Positions 18,566 through 28,368 of a stretch of DNA of 64,000 bases are shown one piece after another. The notes under the pieces were generated by a model, which saw only the letters and a list, made by a program, of their open reading frames with translations, made no database searches and was not told where the DNA came from. The position numbers and the translations under genes are program-made. The number at the start of each line of letters is the position of its first letter. Positions within the stretch are counted from its first letter, which is position 1. This DNA comes from Lachnospiraceae bacterium (GTDB lineage Bacteria > Bacillota > Clostridia > Lachnospirales > Lachnospiraceae). The DNA lies in the NCBI GenBank assembly GCA_016283755.1, contig JAEENO010000041.1, forward strand, positions 1 through 64,000, given 5' to 3'.

Positions 18566-19003
18566 TTAATTCTCCTTTGCCAGTATTTTGACGTAATGTA
18601 CGCCTTCTCGCTTACTGATATTCTCTATAATCTTCGGGAAATAATCCGCTTCTTCAGGTGCTTCAAGAACAAGCATCAGGTTTGCAAGCCCGTTAACGGA
18701 TATACCCTGATGAATATTGACTATATTAACCTTGTATTCCGCAATTGCATTTAATACACCGAGGAACACACCCGGGCCGTCATCAACCTGTAAGATTACC
18801 GTAGTAAGTTTACCCGCATCTTTTTTATGAAAGACAGAGATATCATCCTTATATTTATAGAACGAACTTCTGCTTATACCTACGGCATCTGCAGCATCCT
18901 GTATGGATTCCGCCTTACCCGATTCAAGAAGTTTCTTTGCTTCAACTACCTTAAGTAACACTTCAGGCACTGCCCGTTCTCTTAATACGTAATATTTCTC
19001 CAC
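18566..19003 (-). CDS. ACT domain-containing protein (UPF0735/PheB-like)
   Basis: YYVLRERAVPEVLLKVVEAKKLLESGKA..HTH..ILQVDDGPGVFLGVLNAIAEYKVNIVNIHQ. Confidence 0.9.
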   Translation of the reverse strand: MEKYYVLRERAVPEVLLKVVEAKKLLESGKAESIQDAADAVGISRSSFYKYKDDISVFHKKDAGKLTTVILQVDDGPGVFLGVLNAIAEYKVNIVNIHQGISVNGLANLMLVLEAPEEADYFPKIIENISKREGVHYVKILAKEN

Positions 19004-20131
19004 TATTTATCTCCCTTATTCGGTAAACCTTTGGCTATACTCTTAAGATAAGCATTAATATATAAGTCAATATTACCATCCAATACGCCGAGTGCATTAC
19101 TACTCTCCGCACCGGTTCTGTGATCTTTTACAAGTGTATAAGGTTGCAGGACATACGATCTAATCTGGCTTCCGAAACCGTTCTCTGTTACCTCTCCTCT
19201 TATATCGGAGAGATAATCCTCATTCTCCTGCTTTTTAAGAAGATAAAGCTTAGCCTTAAGCATCTGCATAGCCTTATCCTTATTCATATGCTGCGATCTC
19301 TCATTCTGACACTGAACCACGATTCCCGTCGGAAAATGCGTAATTCTTATTGCGGATGAAGTCTTATTAATATGCTGTCCACCCGCACCGCTCGAACGAT
19401 ATGTATCTACTCTTATATCTTCGTCCTTAACCTCAACGTCGAGGTTTTCTTCTATATCAGGCATTACATCACACGATACAAACGATGTCTGTCTCTTTCC
19501 TGCCGCATTAAACGGCGATATACGCACAAGTCTGTGTACGCCTCTCTCTGACTTAAGAAATCCATAAGCATTCTCTCCGTTAACCTGGAAAGTAATGGAC
19601 TTAATTCCCGCCTCGTCTCCGTCAAGATAATCAAGTACTTCTATCGAAAAGCCATGACGCTCTGCCCACCTGGTATACATTCTGTATAACATCTCGTTAA
19701 AGTCACACGATTCCGTACCACCCGCGCCGGCATTAAGCTTAACTATCGCATTATCCTTATCGAATTCTCCCGATAAAAGTGTCTTCATATAAAGCGCATT
19801 ATACTCTTCTTCGAAACTGTCCATCTCGCGCTGAATCTCGGGTATAAGGCTCTCGTCTTCATCTTCATAACCCATGTCAAGAAGTACCTTAAGATCTTCG
19901 AACGCTGTCTCTATCTTCTTATAAGCTGCTATATCATCCTTTAATCCGGATAACTCCCTGGTCATCTGCTGTGCCTTATTGGGATCGTCCCAGAATCCCG
20001 GTTCTTCCATGATTTTCTCGAGTTCTGTTACTCTTTGGCTCTTATTTTCAAGGTCAAAGTGAATCCCTCAATTCTTTCAGCGGTTTCTCATAAGGGAGTA
20101 ATCTTGTCTTAATCTGATCTAATTCTACCAC
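19003..20131 (-). CDS. prfB: peptide chain release factor 2 with programmed +1 frameshift (zero-frame GTG start 20131, shift at CTTTGAC 20059-20053)
   Basis: SNALGVLDGN, SGAGGQHINKTSSAIRITH; zero frame VVELDQIKTRLLPYEKPLKELRDSL-stop(TGA), SD-like GAGGG upstream of CTTTGAC, then main frame in +1. Confidence 0.95.
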
Positions 20132-20163
20132 CGATTCACCTACTTTCTCTCTAAGTGCTTTTA

Positions 20164-21501
20164 TTAATTATTCATCTTTGAATTAAGTACTTCAATTGCT
20201 TTATTAATCTGATTATCAAACTTATAATCGTATTTATCGTTCTCGCCGCCTAAGAACTCATACTCGAGCTCGATATCAGGTGCGATTCCGACACCATGGA
20301 TATAATTTCCATTAGGAGTATAATATCTCGATGTTGTGACCTTAATTGCTGTACCGTCCTTCATAGGCACGATAACCTGCACGATTCCCTTACCGTATGT
20401 ATTCGTTCCGATAAGTGTACCGTATTCATAATCCTTAACTGCGCCTGCAAAAATCTCGGATGCGGAAGCAGACGTTCCGTTAATAAGCACACAAAGAGGA
20501 AGCCCGAGTTCATTTGAATCAGATGTATATTCCTCACGCTTTCCATACTTATTCTCTGTATATACAAGCATTCCCTTAGGAAGAATCTCGTCAAGAATAT
20601 CTGTAACCGTAGTAAGTAAACCGCCCGGGTTGCCTCTAAGGTCAACGATAAGTGCCTTCATACCCTGCTTCTTAAGATCTTTTAACGCATCAGAAAACTG
20701 TGGACCGGTAACTTCATCAAACTGGGTAATCTGAATATATCCAATCTTATTGTCAAACATTGTATATTCAATCGTAGGAATATCAACTTTACGTCGGGTG
20801 CAGGTAAAGGTAAGCTCTTCCTCACCTCGCTTTACTACAATATCTACAGTTGTTCCTTCTTCGCCTCGGATATTATTAACGAAGTTACTTACTTCAACGC
20901 CTTCCGAAGACACGCCGTTAGCGGAAAGAATAATATCTCCTGCCATAAGACCCGCTTCTTCCGCCGGTGAATTCTTGTATACCTTATCAATCGTAATAAC
21001 GAGCGTTGTCTTATCCTGTGATAAAAGCGCTCCGATTCCGTAATATACGCCCGCGGTACTCATTATGAATTCCTGATACTCTTCTTCGGTATAGTAATTC
21101 GTGTACTTATCACCGAGAGAATCAACCATTCCCTTAAACATTCCTTCAGCAACAGTATCTGTATCGATATCATCATAATAATATGTTGAAAGAATGCTTA
21201 ATATATTGGATATCTTGTTCTCCATCTGCTCGGACAAGATTCCTGCGGTAAGTTCCTTATCAACCTTAAGCTCACTTATCGTATAACCGTACTTTCTCAA
21301 TGTTGAAAAAGCGATAAGACCTACAAGGGATACAATTAAAATGCAAAGTAACATTCCTGCAAATACACCCTTGCCAAATTCTTTGTTTCTTCGAGGCTTT
21401 TTAACCTCTTCCGCTGTCTGATTCATGCTATCTATATCGATAACCTGAAGGTTTTCTTCCGTTTCTTTTGTCTCTTCCTGCTCAAACTTTTCTTCGCTCA
21501 T
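20164..21501 (-). CDS. S41 family C-terminal processing peptidase
   Basis: PDZ domain GIGALLSQDKTTLVITIDKVYKNSPAEEAGL; LIVDLRGNPGGLL; NGTSASASEIFAGAVKDY..GKGIVQ. Confidence 0.95.
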   Translation of the reverse strand: MSEEKFEQEETKETEENLQVIDIDSMNQTAEEVKKPRRNKEFGKGVFAGMLLCILIVSLVGLIAFSTLRKYGYTISELKVDKELTAGILSEQMENKISNILSILSTYYYDDIDTDTVAEGMFKGMVDSLGDKYTNYYTEEEYQEFIMSTAGVYYGIGALLSQDKTTLVITIDKVYKNSPAEEAGLMAGDIILSANGVSSEGVEVSNFVNNIRGEEGTTVDIVVKRGEEELTFTCTRRKVDIPTIEYTMFDNKIGYIQITQFDEVTGPQFSDALKDLKKQGMKALIVDLRGNPGGLLTTVTDILDEILPKGMLVYTENKYGKREEYTSDSNELGLPLCVLINGTSASASEIFAGAVKDYEYGTLIGTNTYGKGIVQVIVPMKDGTAIKVTTSRYYTPNGNYIHGVGIAPDIELEYEFLGGENDKYDYKFDNQINKAIEVLNSKMNN

Positions 21502-21515
21502 AATAACCTCTTATC

Positions 21516-22436
21516 TTACACCTTTAAGTGCTTTCTTAATGTAATCTTACTTCCGACATAACCTATGCCGACTCCAAGAATAAGTGAAATCGGTGTAAGC
21601 ATCTTAAATATTGTATTAGCCGGAAGGAACTTCATTATGTTATTTAAGAAAATGAAATGCTCCATTATATAGGTAATAATCCTGCCATACATTAAATATA
21701 ATATTCCAAGCGGTATCGCAGAACCAACAAGGCCGATTAAAACTCCCTCGATTATAAACGGTTCTTTTACAAGGAAATCCGTCGCACCGATTAGTTTCAT
21801 TATCGCTATCTCGTCCTTTCTTACATTAATACCGACCATAATGGTATTACTTATAAGGAACACCGCAACGAGAAGAAGGATTATAATGATTGCCGCGGAT
21901 ATGTAACCCAAAAGCTTATTAAAATCCGAAAGCGTATTGGCAACAACGTCCGACTTATTAATCTGACGCACTCCGTCCTGCTGCTTAATGTACTTAACAA
22001 GTGAGGCCTGCTTGGATACATCGCTTAAATAAATCTGGTAATTGGCTGAATTAGCAAGAGGGTTATCTTCCTCAAATCCTGCAGACAATGCCTCGTTGCC
22101 CTCAAAGTACTTCTCTTTATAATCTTCCCATGCCTGCTCAGGTGAGATATATACCATCTTCTTAACTTCGGATCTCTTGGAGATTCTGTCTCCAATCTCC
22201 TTAATCTCGTCTTCAGTAAGCTCCTCATCAAAGAATACGGTGATTGCAACCTTTTCTTCGGCGTCCTTTACGATACTTTGAAAATTACTTACAATAGAAT
22301 AGAAGATTCCGAATAAGAATATGCATGCCGCCATAGTCGCAACCGACGCAAGCGAGAACATCTTATTCTTACCTATGTTAACGATACCTTGCTTTAAGGT
22401 GTATATATACGTACTTAACTTATGCATTCCACTCAC
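21516..22436 (-). CDS. ftsX: cell division protein FtsX
   Basis: Permease-like with MVGINVRKDEIAIMKLIGATDFLVKEPFIIEG; follows ftsE. Confidence 0.95.
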   Translation of the reverse strand: MSGMHKLSTYIYTLKQGIVNIGKNKMFSLASVATMAACIFLFGIFYSIVSNFQSIVKDAEEKVAITVFFDEELTEDEIKEIGDRISKRSEVKKMVYISPEQAWEDYKEKYFEGNEALSAGFEEDNPLANSANYQIYLSDVSKQASLVKYIKQQDGVRQINKSDVVANTLSDFNKLLGYISAAIIIILLLVAVFLISNTIMVGINVRKDEIAIMKLIGATDFLVKEPFIIEGVLIGLVGSAIPLGILYLMYGRIITYIMEHFIFLNNIMKFLPANTIFKMLTPISLILGVGIGYVGSKITLRKHLKV

Positions 22437-23100
22437 CCGCCTTAGTATCGTCTATTACAACACCTTTCTTCAAGGTGATGACTCTCTTTCTCATAGCTTT
22501 TACGATTTCCATGTTATGAGTAACAACAACAACCGTCGTTCCTCTTGCATTAATACTGTCAAGTAAACTCATAATATCCCAAGCGTTATCAGGGTCAAGG
22601 TTACCTGTAGGCTCATCCGCAAGAAGAATCTTCGGCTTATTGATAAGTGCACGCGCAATTGCCACACGCTGCTGCTCACCACCGGATAATTCCTTAGGCT
22701 TAGACTTATACTTCGCAGCAAGCCCTACCGTTGAAAGCATAAGCGGCACGTCCTTTTTAATCTGACGCGGCGACATCTCAATAACACGCTGTGCAAAAGC
22801 AACATTCTCATAGACATTTCTGTCCTTTAAAAGACGGAAGTCCTGATATACCATTCCTATATTTCTTCTATACATAGGAATACGTCTTCTGCGAAGCTTC
22901 TTTAAATTGATTCCGTTAACCGTGATAACTCCCTGCGAGGGTTCAAGTTCTTTGGTTAAAAGCTTTAAAAATGTAGACTTACCGGAACCGCTGTTACCTA
23001 CTATGAAGACGAATTCGCCTTCTTCTATCTCGATATTAACATCATTAAGCGCAGGTATTCCTTCCGTATAGTATTTACTTACATGTGAAAGCGTAATCAT
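22420..23100 (-). CDS. ftsE: cell division ATP-binding protein FtsE
   Basis: [14 protein letters not shown] Walker [29 protein letters not shown]. Confidence 0.97.
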   Translation of the reverse strand: MITLSHVSKYYTEGIPALNDVNIEIEEGEFVFIVGNSGSGKSTFLKLLTKELEPSQGVITVNGINLKKLRRRRIPMYRRNIGMVYQDFRLLKDRNVYENVAFAQRVIEMSPRQIKKDVPLMLSTVGLAAKYKSKPKELSGGEQQRVAIARALINKPKILLADEPTGNLDPDNAWDIMSLLDSINARGTTVVVVTHNMEIVKAMRKRVITLKKGVVIDDTKAGEWNA

Positions 23101-23102
23101 AA

Positions 23103-24182
23103 TTAATACTCCAATGATTCCATATATTTCATATACTTAACTACCATAAGCGCAATCTTAAAAGTAATCGCATCTTCAAATACACGTAAATCAAGACCGG
23201 TAATCTTAAGTAACTTGTCTAATCTATATACAAGTGTATTTCTGTGAATATATAACTGACGCGAAGTTTCCGACACATTAAGACTGTTCTCAAAGAACTT
23301 ATTAATCGTAGTCAAGGTCTCTTCATCAAATTCATCGGCAGAAAAACCACCGAAAATCTCTCTTATGAACATCTTGCAAAGAGGAATCGGAAGCTGATAT
23401 ATAAGTCTTCCTATTCCAAGGCTCGAATAAGCAACAACCCTCTCATTCTCAAAGAATATCTTACCTACATCAAGAGTCATTCTTGCTTCCTTATATGACT
23501 TAGATACTTCCTTAAGCTCATTTACAACCGTTCCGTATGCGATACGAGCATTGTTATTGCTGCCCAATGCATCTGCCATAGATTCCGCAATCTTATTAAG
23601 GTTCTCCATCGAATCATTATTGGAAACATCCTTAACAACAATAACATTCTTCTCATCTACCGCAGTAACGAAGTCTTTGCTTCTTGCACCGAAAAGACCA
23701 CGAAGAATCTCCATCTCATTACCGTCTTTGGTCTTGGTCTCAACAAGATATACGACGCGCTTAACTTCATTATCTATATGAAGTTTCTTTGCTCTGTTAT
23801 AAATATCAACAAGCAAAAGATTATCAAGAAGAAGGTTCTTGATAAAATTATCCTTATCGAATCTTTCCTTATATGCCACCATGAGATTGGATACCTCAAA
23901 GCAAGCAATACGGCCAATCATAAAAGCGTCATCCGTCTCGCCTTTAACCGCAATAATATACTCAAGCTGGGACTCATCATATACCTTAAAGAACTGATAG
24001 CCGGTCACAATCTGGCTGTCAGACTTAGATGCCGCAAAAGCTGTTACCGCAGCAGCGCTTTCTTCGATCTCTCTAAAGGTAGTCGAAAGAACTCTTCCTT
24101 CGGTATCAAGAACAGCAAGATCCATCTTGGTAATAGATTTTAATCCTTCCATTGTATTCTGAAGTATCTGATTGGATATCAT
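23103..24182 (-). CDS. PucR/CdaR-type helix-turn-helix transcriptional regulator
   Basis: C-terminal SLNVSETSRQLYIHRNTLVYRLDKLLKITGLDLRVFEDAITFKIA. Confidence 0.88.
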   Translation of the reverse strand: MISNQILQNTMEGLKSITKMDLAVLDTEGRVLSTTFREIEESAAAVTAFAASKSDSQIVTGYQFFKVYDESQLEYIIAVKGETDDAFMIGRIACFEVSNLMVAYKERFDKDNFIKNLLLDNLLLVDIYNRAKKLHIDNEVKRVVYLVETKTKDGNEMEILRGLFGARSKDFVTAVDEKNVIVVKDVSNNDSMENLNKIAESMADALGSNNNARIAYGTVVNELKEVSKSYKEARMTLDVGKIFFENERVVAYSSLGIGRLIYQLPIPLCKMFIREIFGGFSADEFDEETLTTINKFFENSLNVSETSRQLYIHRNTLVYRLDKLLKITGLDLRVFEDAITFKIALMVVKYMKYMESLEY

Positions 24183-24724
24183 ATATTCTACCCCTTACCA
24201 TAAACTATTGGACAAGTTCTACAAATTATCTCATCCCATTACATACAAAACGACTAACTACACTTTATACTATACCCTAAATCAAGGCAAAAATAAAGTA
24301 AAACGGTAATCGCCGTTCATTTTTGTTATTTTCAGAATATTAAAAGGTAACAGATTTATTTTGTCATTCAATTGAAATGTCAATTCGAAATCTCTTTTTT
24401 CCTGCCTTTCGGTCATTTTTTATACAATCTGCACAAAACAAAAATTCGGTGACAACCTTTAAAACCCCTTATAAATGTTCCTAAATCAATCCATTTTTTC
24501 GTGGATAAAGTGGATAACTTCGTGCATAAGTATAAAATCGGCACTTTTTAGAGGGAGAATATGACGAAAATATGAAATATTTTTTTCAAGACCCAAATCC
24601 AAATATTTACATTTTCGTCATTTTGCTACTTTTGTATTCTCGGCGAAAATTTTCGAAAAAAATATTGCAATTTTCGTTTCATTTTCGCTTCTGTTTTAAT
24701 GCCTGCAACCTATTCTCACCACAA

Positions 24725-24757
24725 AAAAGAAGACCCGCAAAAGCGGATCTTCTTATT
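24725..24757 (-). terminator. intrinsic terminator of 24763-25944 gene
   Basis: AAGAAGATCCGCTTTTGCGGGTCTTCTTTTTT on minus strand. Confidence 0.85.
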
Positions 24758-24762
24758 AATTC

Positions 24763-25944
24763 TTAGAATATTCTTCTTACACAAATGATGCTTCTGTAAC
24801 TTGCACGTGATACTTTAATTCCATCACGACGGTTACTTGCATGTACTATCTGACCGTTACCGATATAGATTGCAACATGTCCGGAGTAACATACAATGTC
24901 GCCCGGCTGCATCTCACTTGCTGATACTGCATATCCAACGCTTCTTAAAGATCTTGAAGAATGCGGAAGTGAAATACCGAATGCTGCATATACACTCATT
25001 ACGAATCCCGAGCAATCGGTTCCGTTGGTAAGTGAGCTTCCGCCCCATACATAAGGATTACCGACAAACTGTAATGCAAACGTTGCAACTGCAGATCCGT
25101 CACCGCCATCAGGCACTTCGTAGCTTGAACTGCCGCCACCGGACTTCTTCTTGCTTGCAGCCTTTCTTGCTGCTTCACGAGCTTCTGCTTCTTTCTTAAG
25201 ACGAGCCTGTTCTTCAGCAATCGTCTCACCGAAAGTATATTCAGTATGAAGAGTTACATAATCCATGGATACCCATCCATCGCCCTCTTCAATTGAAACC
25301 TTAACAAATCCATCCTTCTCATCAAGAACAACTACGTCTTCGCCCTTCGGAACACGTCCGACTATCTTAGAATCAGTAGAAGGTTCTTTTCTGATACGAA
25401 GCGACTCTGCATTGATCAATGCATAAGTTACGCTTGCTGACTTCAATGCAGATTCATTACCTACGAGTAAGAACTCAGCCTTAACATATCCTTTAACATT
25501 ACCGGATTCAATCTTGTACCAACCGTCTTCCGAAGAAAGAATCGTTGCTACATTCTTATTATAGAGCTTGCCGACAATCTCCGCATCAGTAGATGCCTCT
25601 GCTCTTACATTAACTGCTGTCTGAACCGCTGCTACCGCAAGACGGCTGAAATCATTCTCGTTAACCTTACCTTCTGTTTCTGCAGCACCTGATAAAACAA
25701 GTTCATCATTTGATGCAACAACAGTTACTTTATTAATATTAGCTTCAGCCGATGTATAGAGGATCTGACCGAACGCATCGGTAACTCCTGCATATAACGA
25801 TCTTGAACTTGTAGTCTTAACATCAATCGGGATTGCACTGAATACACCTGCTGTCGTTGATGCCTTAGCCCCTACCGGGAACGCGCTTACTGCAAGCGTC
25901 GTTACAAGTCCTAAAGCTGTAAGCTTCGCAAATAACTTATTCAT
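24763..25944 (-). CDS. secreted NlpC/P60 endopeptidase with two SH3b domains
   Basis: Signal peptide; VNVRAEASTDAEIVGKLY, LRIRKEPSTDSKIVGRVP; NPYVWGGSSLTNGTDCSGFVMSVYAAFG..GDIVCYSGHVAIYIGNGQIVHAS. Confidence 0.95.
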   Translation of the reverse strand: MNKLFAKLTALGLVTTLAVSAFPVGAKASTTAGVFSAIPIDVKTTSSRSLYAGVTDAFGQILYTSAEANINKVTVVASNDELVLSGAAETEGKVNENDFSRLAVAAVQTAVNVRAEASTDAEIVGKLYNKNVATILSSEDGWYKIESGNVKGYVKAEFLLVGNESALKSASVTYALINAESLRIRKEPSTDSKIVGRVPKGEDVVVLDEKDGFVKVSIEEGDGWVSMDYVTLHTEYTFGETIAEEQARLKKEAEAREAARKAASKKKSGGGSSSYEVPDGGDGSAVATFALQFVGNPYVWGGSSLTNGTDCSGFVMSVYAAFGISLPHSSRSLRSVGYAVSASEMQPGDIVCYSGHVAIYIGNGQIVHASNRRDGIKVSRASYRSIICVRRIF

Positions 25945-26051
25945 TAAAAACTAACTCCTTAACAGATATTACAAATGTGTTACAACTGTTACGAAAGTTA
26001 TTATAACACCCTTGTATAAAAATGTCAAATTTAGTATTTAATTCGAAATAA

Positions 26052-26426
26052 TTATTTAATTGCTATTGCTTCGATTTCAAGAAGTACATCCTTAGGAAGA
26101 CGTGCAACTTCAACGCAGCTTCTTGCGGGATACTCTGAAGTAAAGAACTTTGAGTACTCCTCGTTAATCTTAGTGAAATCGTTCATATCCTTAATAAATA
26201 CTGTTGTCTTAACTACATTGTTAAGGCTTGAACCTGCTGACTCAAGAAGATTCTTAAGATTGGTAAATGCCTGTGTAGCCTGTCCTATAATATCGGAAGG
26301 AATATTGCCCGTTGCAGGATCAATGGCAATTACACCTGATGTGTAGATCATTCCGTTAACTTCAATTGCCTGTGAGTAAGGTCCGATTGCTGCCGGTGCC
26401 TTATCTGTACTGATAACTTTCTTCAT
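26052..26426 (-). CDS. ridA: RidA family reactive intermediate/imine deaminase
   Basis: STDKAPAAIGPYSQAIEVNGMIYTSGVIAIDP..ARSCVEVARLPKDVLLEIEAIA. Confidence 0.96.
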   Translation of the reverse strand: MKKVISTDKAPAAIGPYSQAIEVNGMIYTSGVIAIDPATGNIPSDIIGQATQAFTNLKNLLESAGSSLNNVVKTTVFIKDMNDFTKINEEYSKFFTSEYPARSCVEVARLPKDVLLEIEAIAIK

Positions 26427-26474
26427 AATGATAATCTCCTTAAAAATACATATTATATAGTAAAAAGGTTGTCC

Positions 26475-27317
26475 CTATTTCACTCTTCTTATAGATTTCT
26501 CGGTAATCTCGACTATTCTTTCCTTATATAAATGTCCGACCGCTCTCTTAAATGCTGCCTTGCTTAATCCGACATCTCTCATAATTACTTCAGCGGGAGC
26601 CTTGTCATTAAAAGGTAACACCCCTGCAAATTCGTCTATTACCGATAGTACTTTCTCGGCATCCTTCTCAATCTGAAGATATGCCTTTTCGCGAAGTGTA
26701 AGCGTAAGCTTACCGTCTTCCTTAACTTCCGTAACCTTGGCTCTAATAATCTCTCCTATATGTAAAGTACTGTGATCTTCATGCGAAGGTATAAGCGCAG
26801 AAAAGCAATCGTCCACTGCTACAAAAGCTCCGAAATTCTTGGAAAACTCATACACACGTCCGCTGACCTCATCCCCTATTTGATAAGGAGACTGCGTCTT
26901 AAGGTAATGATATATACCACGCATCGATGCACAAAGGCGCGAGCTTTTATCAATATATAATCTAACCAAAACCTTATCGCCCGCCTCAACCTTCATTGTC
27001 TGTTCTTTATAAGGAAGAAACAGATCTTTTGGAAGTCCCCAGTCAAGAAAAGCGCCGATCTTATTAACCGATGCAACAGTCAAAAGCTTAACTTCATTAA
27101 ATTTAAGGTTAGGCTCGCTCGTTGTAGCAATAAGTCTGTCCTCGGAATCCTTATAAAGAAATACCTTAATCTCATCGCCGACCTTGGCCTCTTCCGGCAC
27201 CTGCTTAAAAGGAAGGAGAACTCTCTCTTCATCCCTGCTGTTGCCTTCCGCAAGATAAGCTCCGAAATCAACTTTTCTAACAACTTTTAATATCTGCTCT
27301 TCACCAAGCTTAAGCAT
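26475..27317 (-). CDS. CvfB-like S1 RNA-binding protein
   Basis: Repeated S1-like domains, GAFLDWGLPKDLFLPYKEQ, C-terminal winged helix. Confidence 0.9.
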   Translation of the reverse strand: MLKLGEEQILKVVRKVDFGAYLAEGNSRDEERVLLPFKQVPEEAKVGDEIKVFLYKDSEDRLIATTSEPNLKFNEVKLLTVASVNKIGAFLDWGLPKDLFLPYKEQTMKVEAGDKVLVRLYIDKSSRLCASMRGIYHYLKTQSPYQIGDEVSGRVYEFSKNFGAFVAVDDCFSALIPSHEDHSTLHIGEIIRAKVTEVKEDGKLTLTLREKAYLQIEKDAEKVLSVIDEFAGVLPFNDKAPAEVIMRDVGLSKAAFKRAVGHLYKERIVEITEKSIRRVK

Positions 27318-27344
27318 ACATTACCTCATATCTTTCTAAAGAAA

Positions 27345-27372
27345 AAGCACCACATATAATATGCGGTGCTTT
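27345..27372 (-). terminator. hairpin downstream of tRNA-Gln
   Basis: AAGCACCgcatattatatgtgGTGCTTTTTC on minus strand. Confidence 0.65.
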
Positions 27373-27379
27373 AAATAGC

Positions 27380-27451
27380 TGGCCCACAAGGATTCGAACC
27401 TTGAAAATGACGGAGTCAGAGTCCGCTGCCTTACCGTTTGGCTATGGGCCA
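27380..27451 (-). tRNA. tRNA-Gln (anticodon CTG)
   Basis: Reverse complement TGGCCCATAGCCAAACGGTAAGGCAGCGGACTCTGACTCCGTCATTTTCAAGGTTCGAATCCTTGTGGGCCA. Confidence 0.93.
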
Positions 27452-27532
27452 ATATGTCGTCAACGAATGTTATTATACACGAACGTTAACACCAATGCAA
27501 GCACTTTTTAAAAAAACGCATATATTTTTGCA

Positions 27533-28177
27533 TTACAGAAGAATAATCTTGCCGTTATCCTCTGCATATTCAATATTTTCAACATTCTCCGGAGAAATCT
27601 TACCCTCAGACATCTCTGTAATGTCCGCAGCCACACTCTCATAGTCCTTATCTTCGCAAAGAAGCTTAAGAATAATATTCTCACCGTAGTCTCGGTTAAG
27701 GAAGTGCACCTTGCCGCCTTCCGCATATCGCTCGAATTTGCCGAGCATAGGATAAGGGCAATTTATTATAAAAGCTCTGCCCGCCATTTTCCTTGATGTC
27801 GTGGCATCCTTATATGCTTCTATTGCAGCACCCTGATAAGCTCGAAGAAGTCCGCCCGTACCAAGAAGCGTCCCTCCGAAATATCTTGTTACAACCACCA
27901 GCGCATTGGTAAGGTTATTCTTCTCCAACACTTCAAGCATGGGACGGCCGGCGGTTCCCGACGGTTCCCCGTCGTCGGAGCACTTTTTCTTCTCCATGTT
28001 ATTACCTATTATATAGGCATAACAATTATGCCTTGCGTCATAATACTTTTTTTTCACAGAAGCAATGTACGCCTCGGCCTCTTCTTCGGTTGCCACACTT
28101 ACAAGCGCAGCTATGAATCTTGACTTTTTTTCTTCGACGCATCCTTCGCCGCTCTTAAGAATAATGTTGGTTTCCAT
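27533..28177 (-). CDS. YigZ/IMPACT family protein
   Basis: EEKKSRFIAALV..DARHNCYAYIIG..SDDGEPSGTAGRPML..VVVTRYFGGTLLGTGGLLRAY. Confidence 0.95.
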   Translation of the reverse strand: METNIILKSGEGCVEEKKSRFIAALVSVATEEEAEAYIASVKKKYYDARHNCYAYIIGNNMEKKKCSDDGEPSGTAGRPMLEVLEKNNLTNALVVVTRYFGGTLLGTGGLLRAYQGAAIEAYKDATTSRKMAGRAFIINCPYPMLGKFERYAEGGKVHFLNRDYGENIILKLLCEDKDYESVAADITEMSEGKISPENVENIEYAEDNGKIILL

Positions 28178-28368
28178 TCTTCCGTCCTTAGTTCTTTCTC
28201 ACACATTAGTTATTGTACCATATATAAGCCCATATTTAAACTCTTGACTATCCATATGGTGACTTTATTATTTTGACAAAATTTGGTATAATAACTATGT
28301 ATGTGTATACATACCAAATCACTCACTCCCCGAGTGATTTCAGCTACTTATGAAAAGAGGAGTTATGC

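Noticed and set aside
23778-24143. 121-aa + strand ORF
   Set aside because: Antisense to the PucR-type regulator; shadow ORF.
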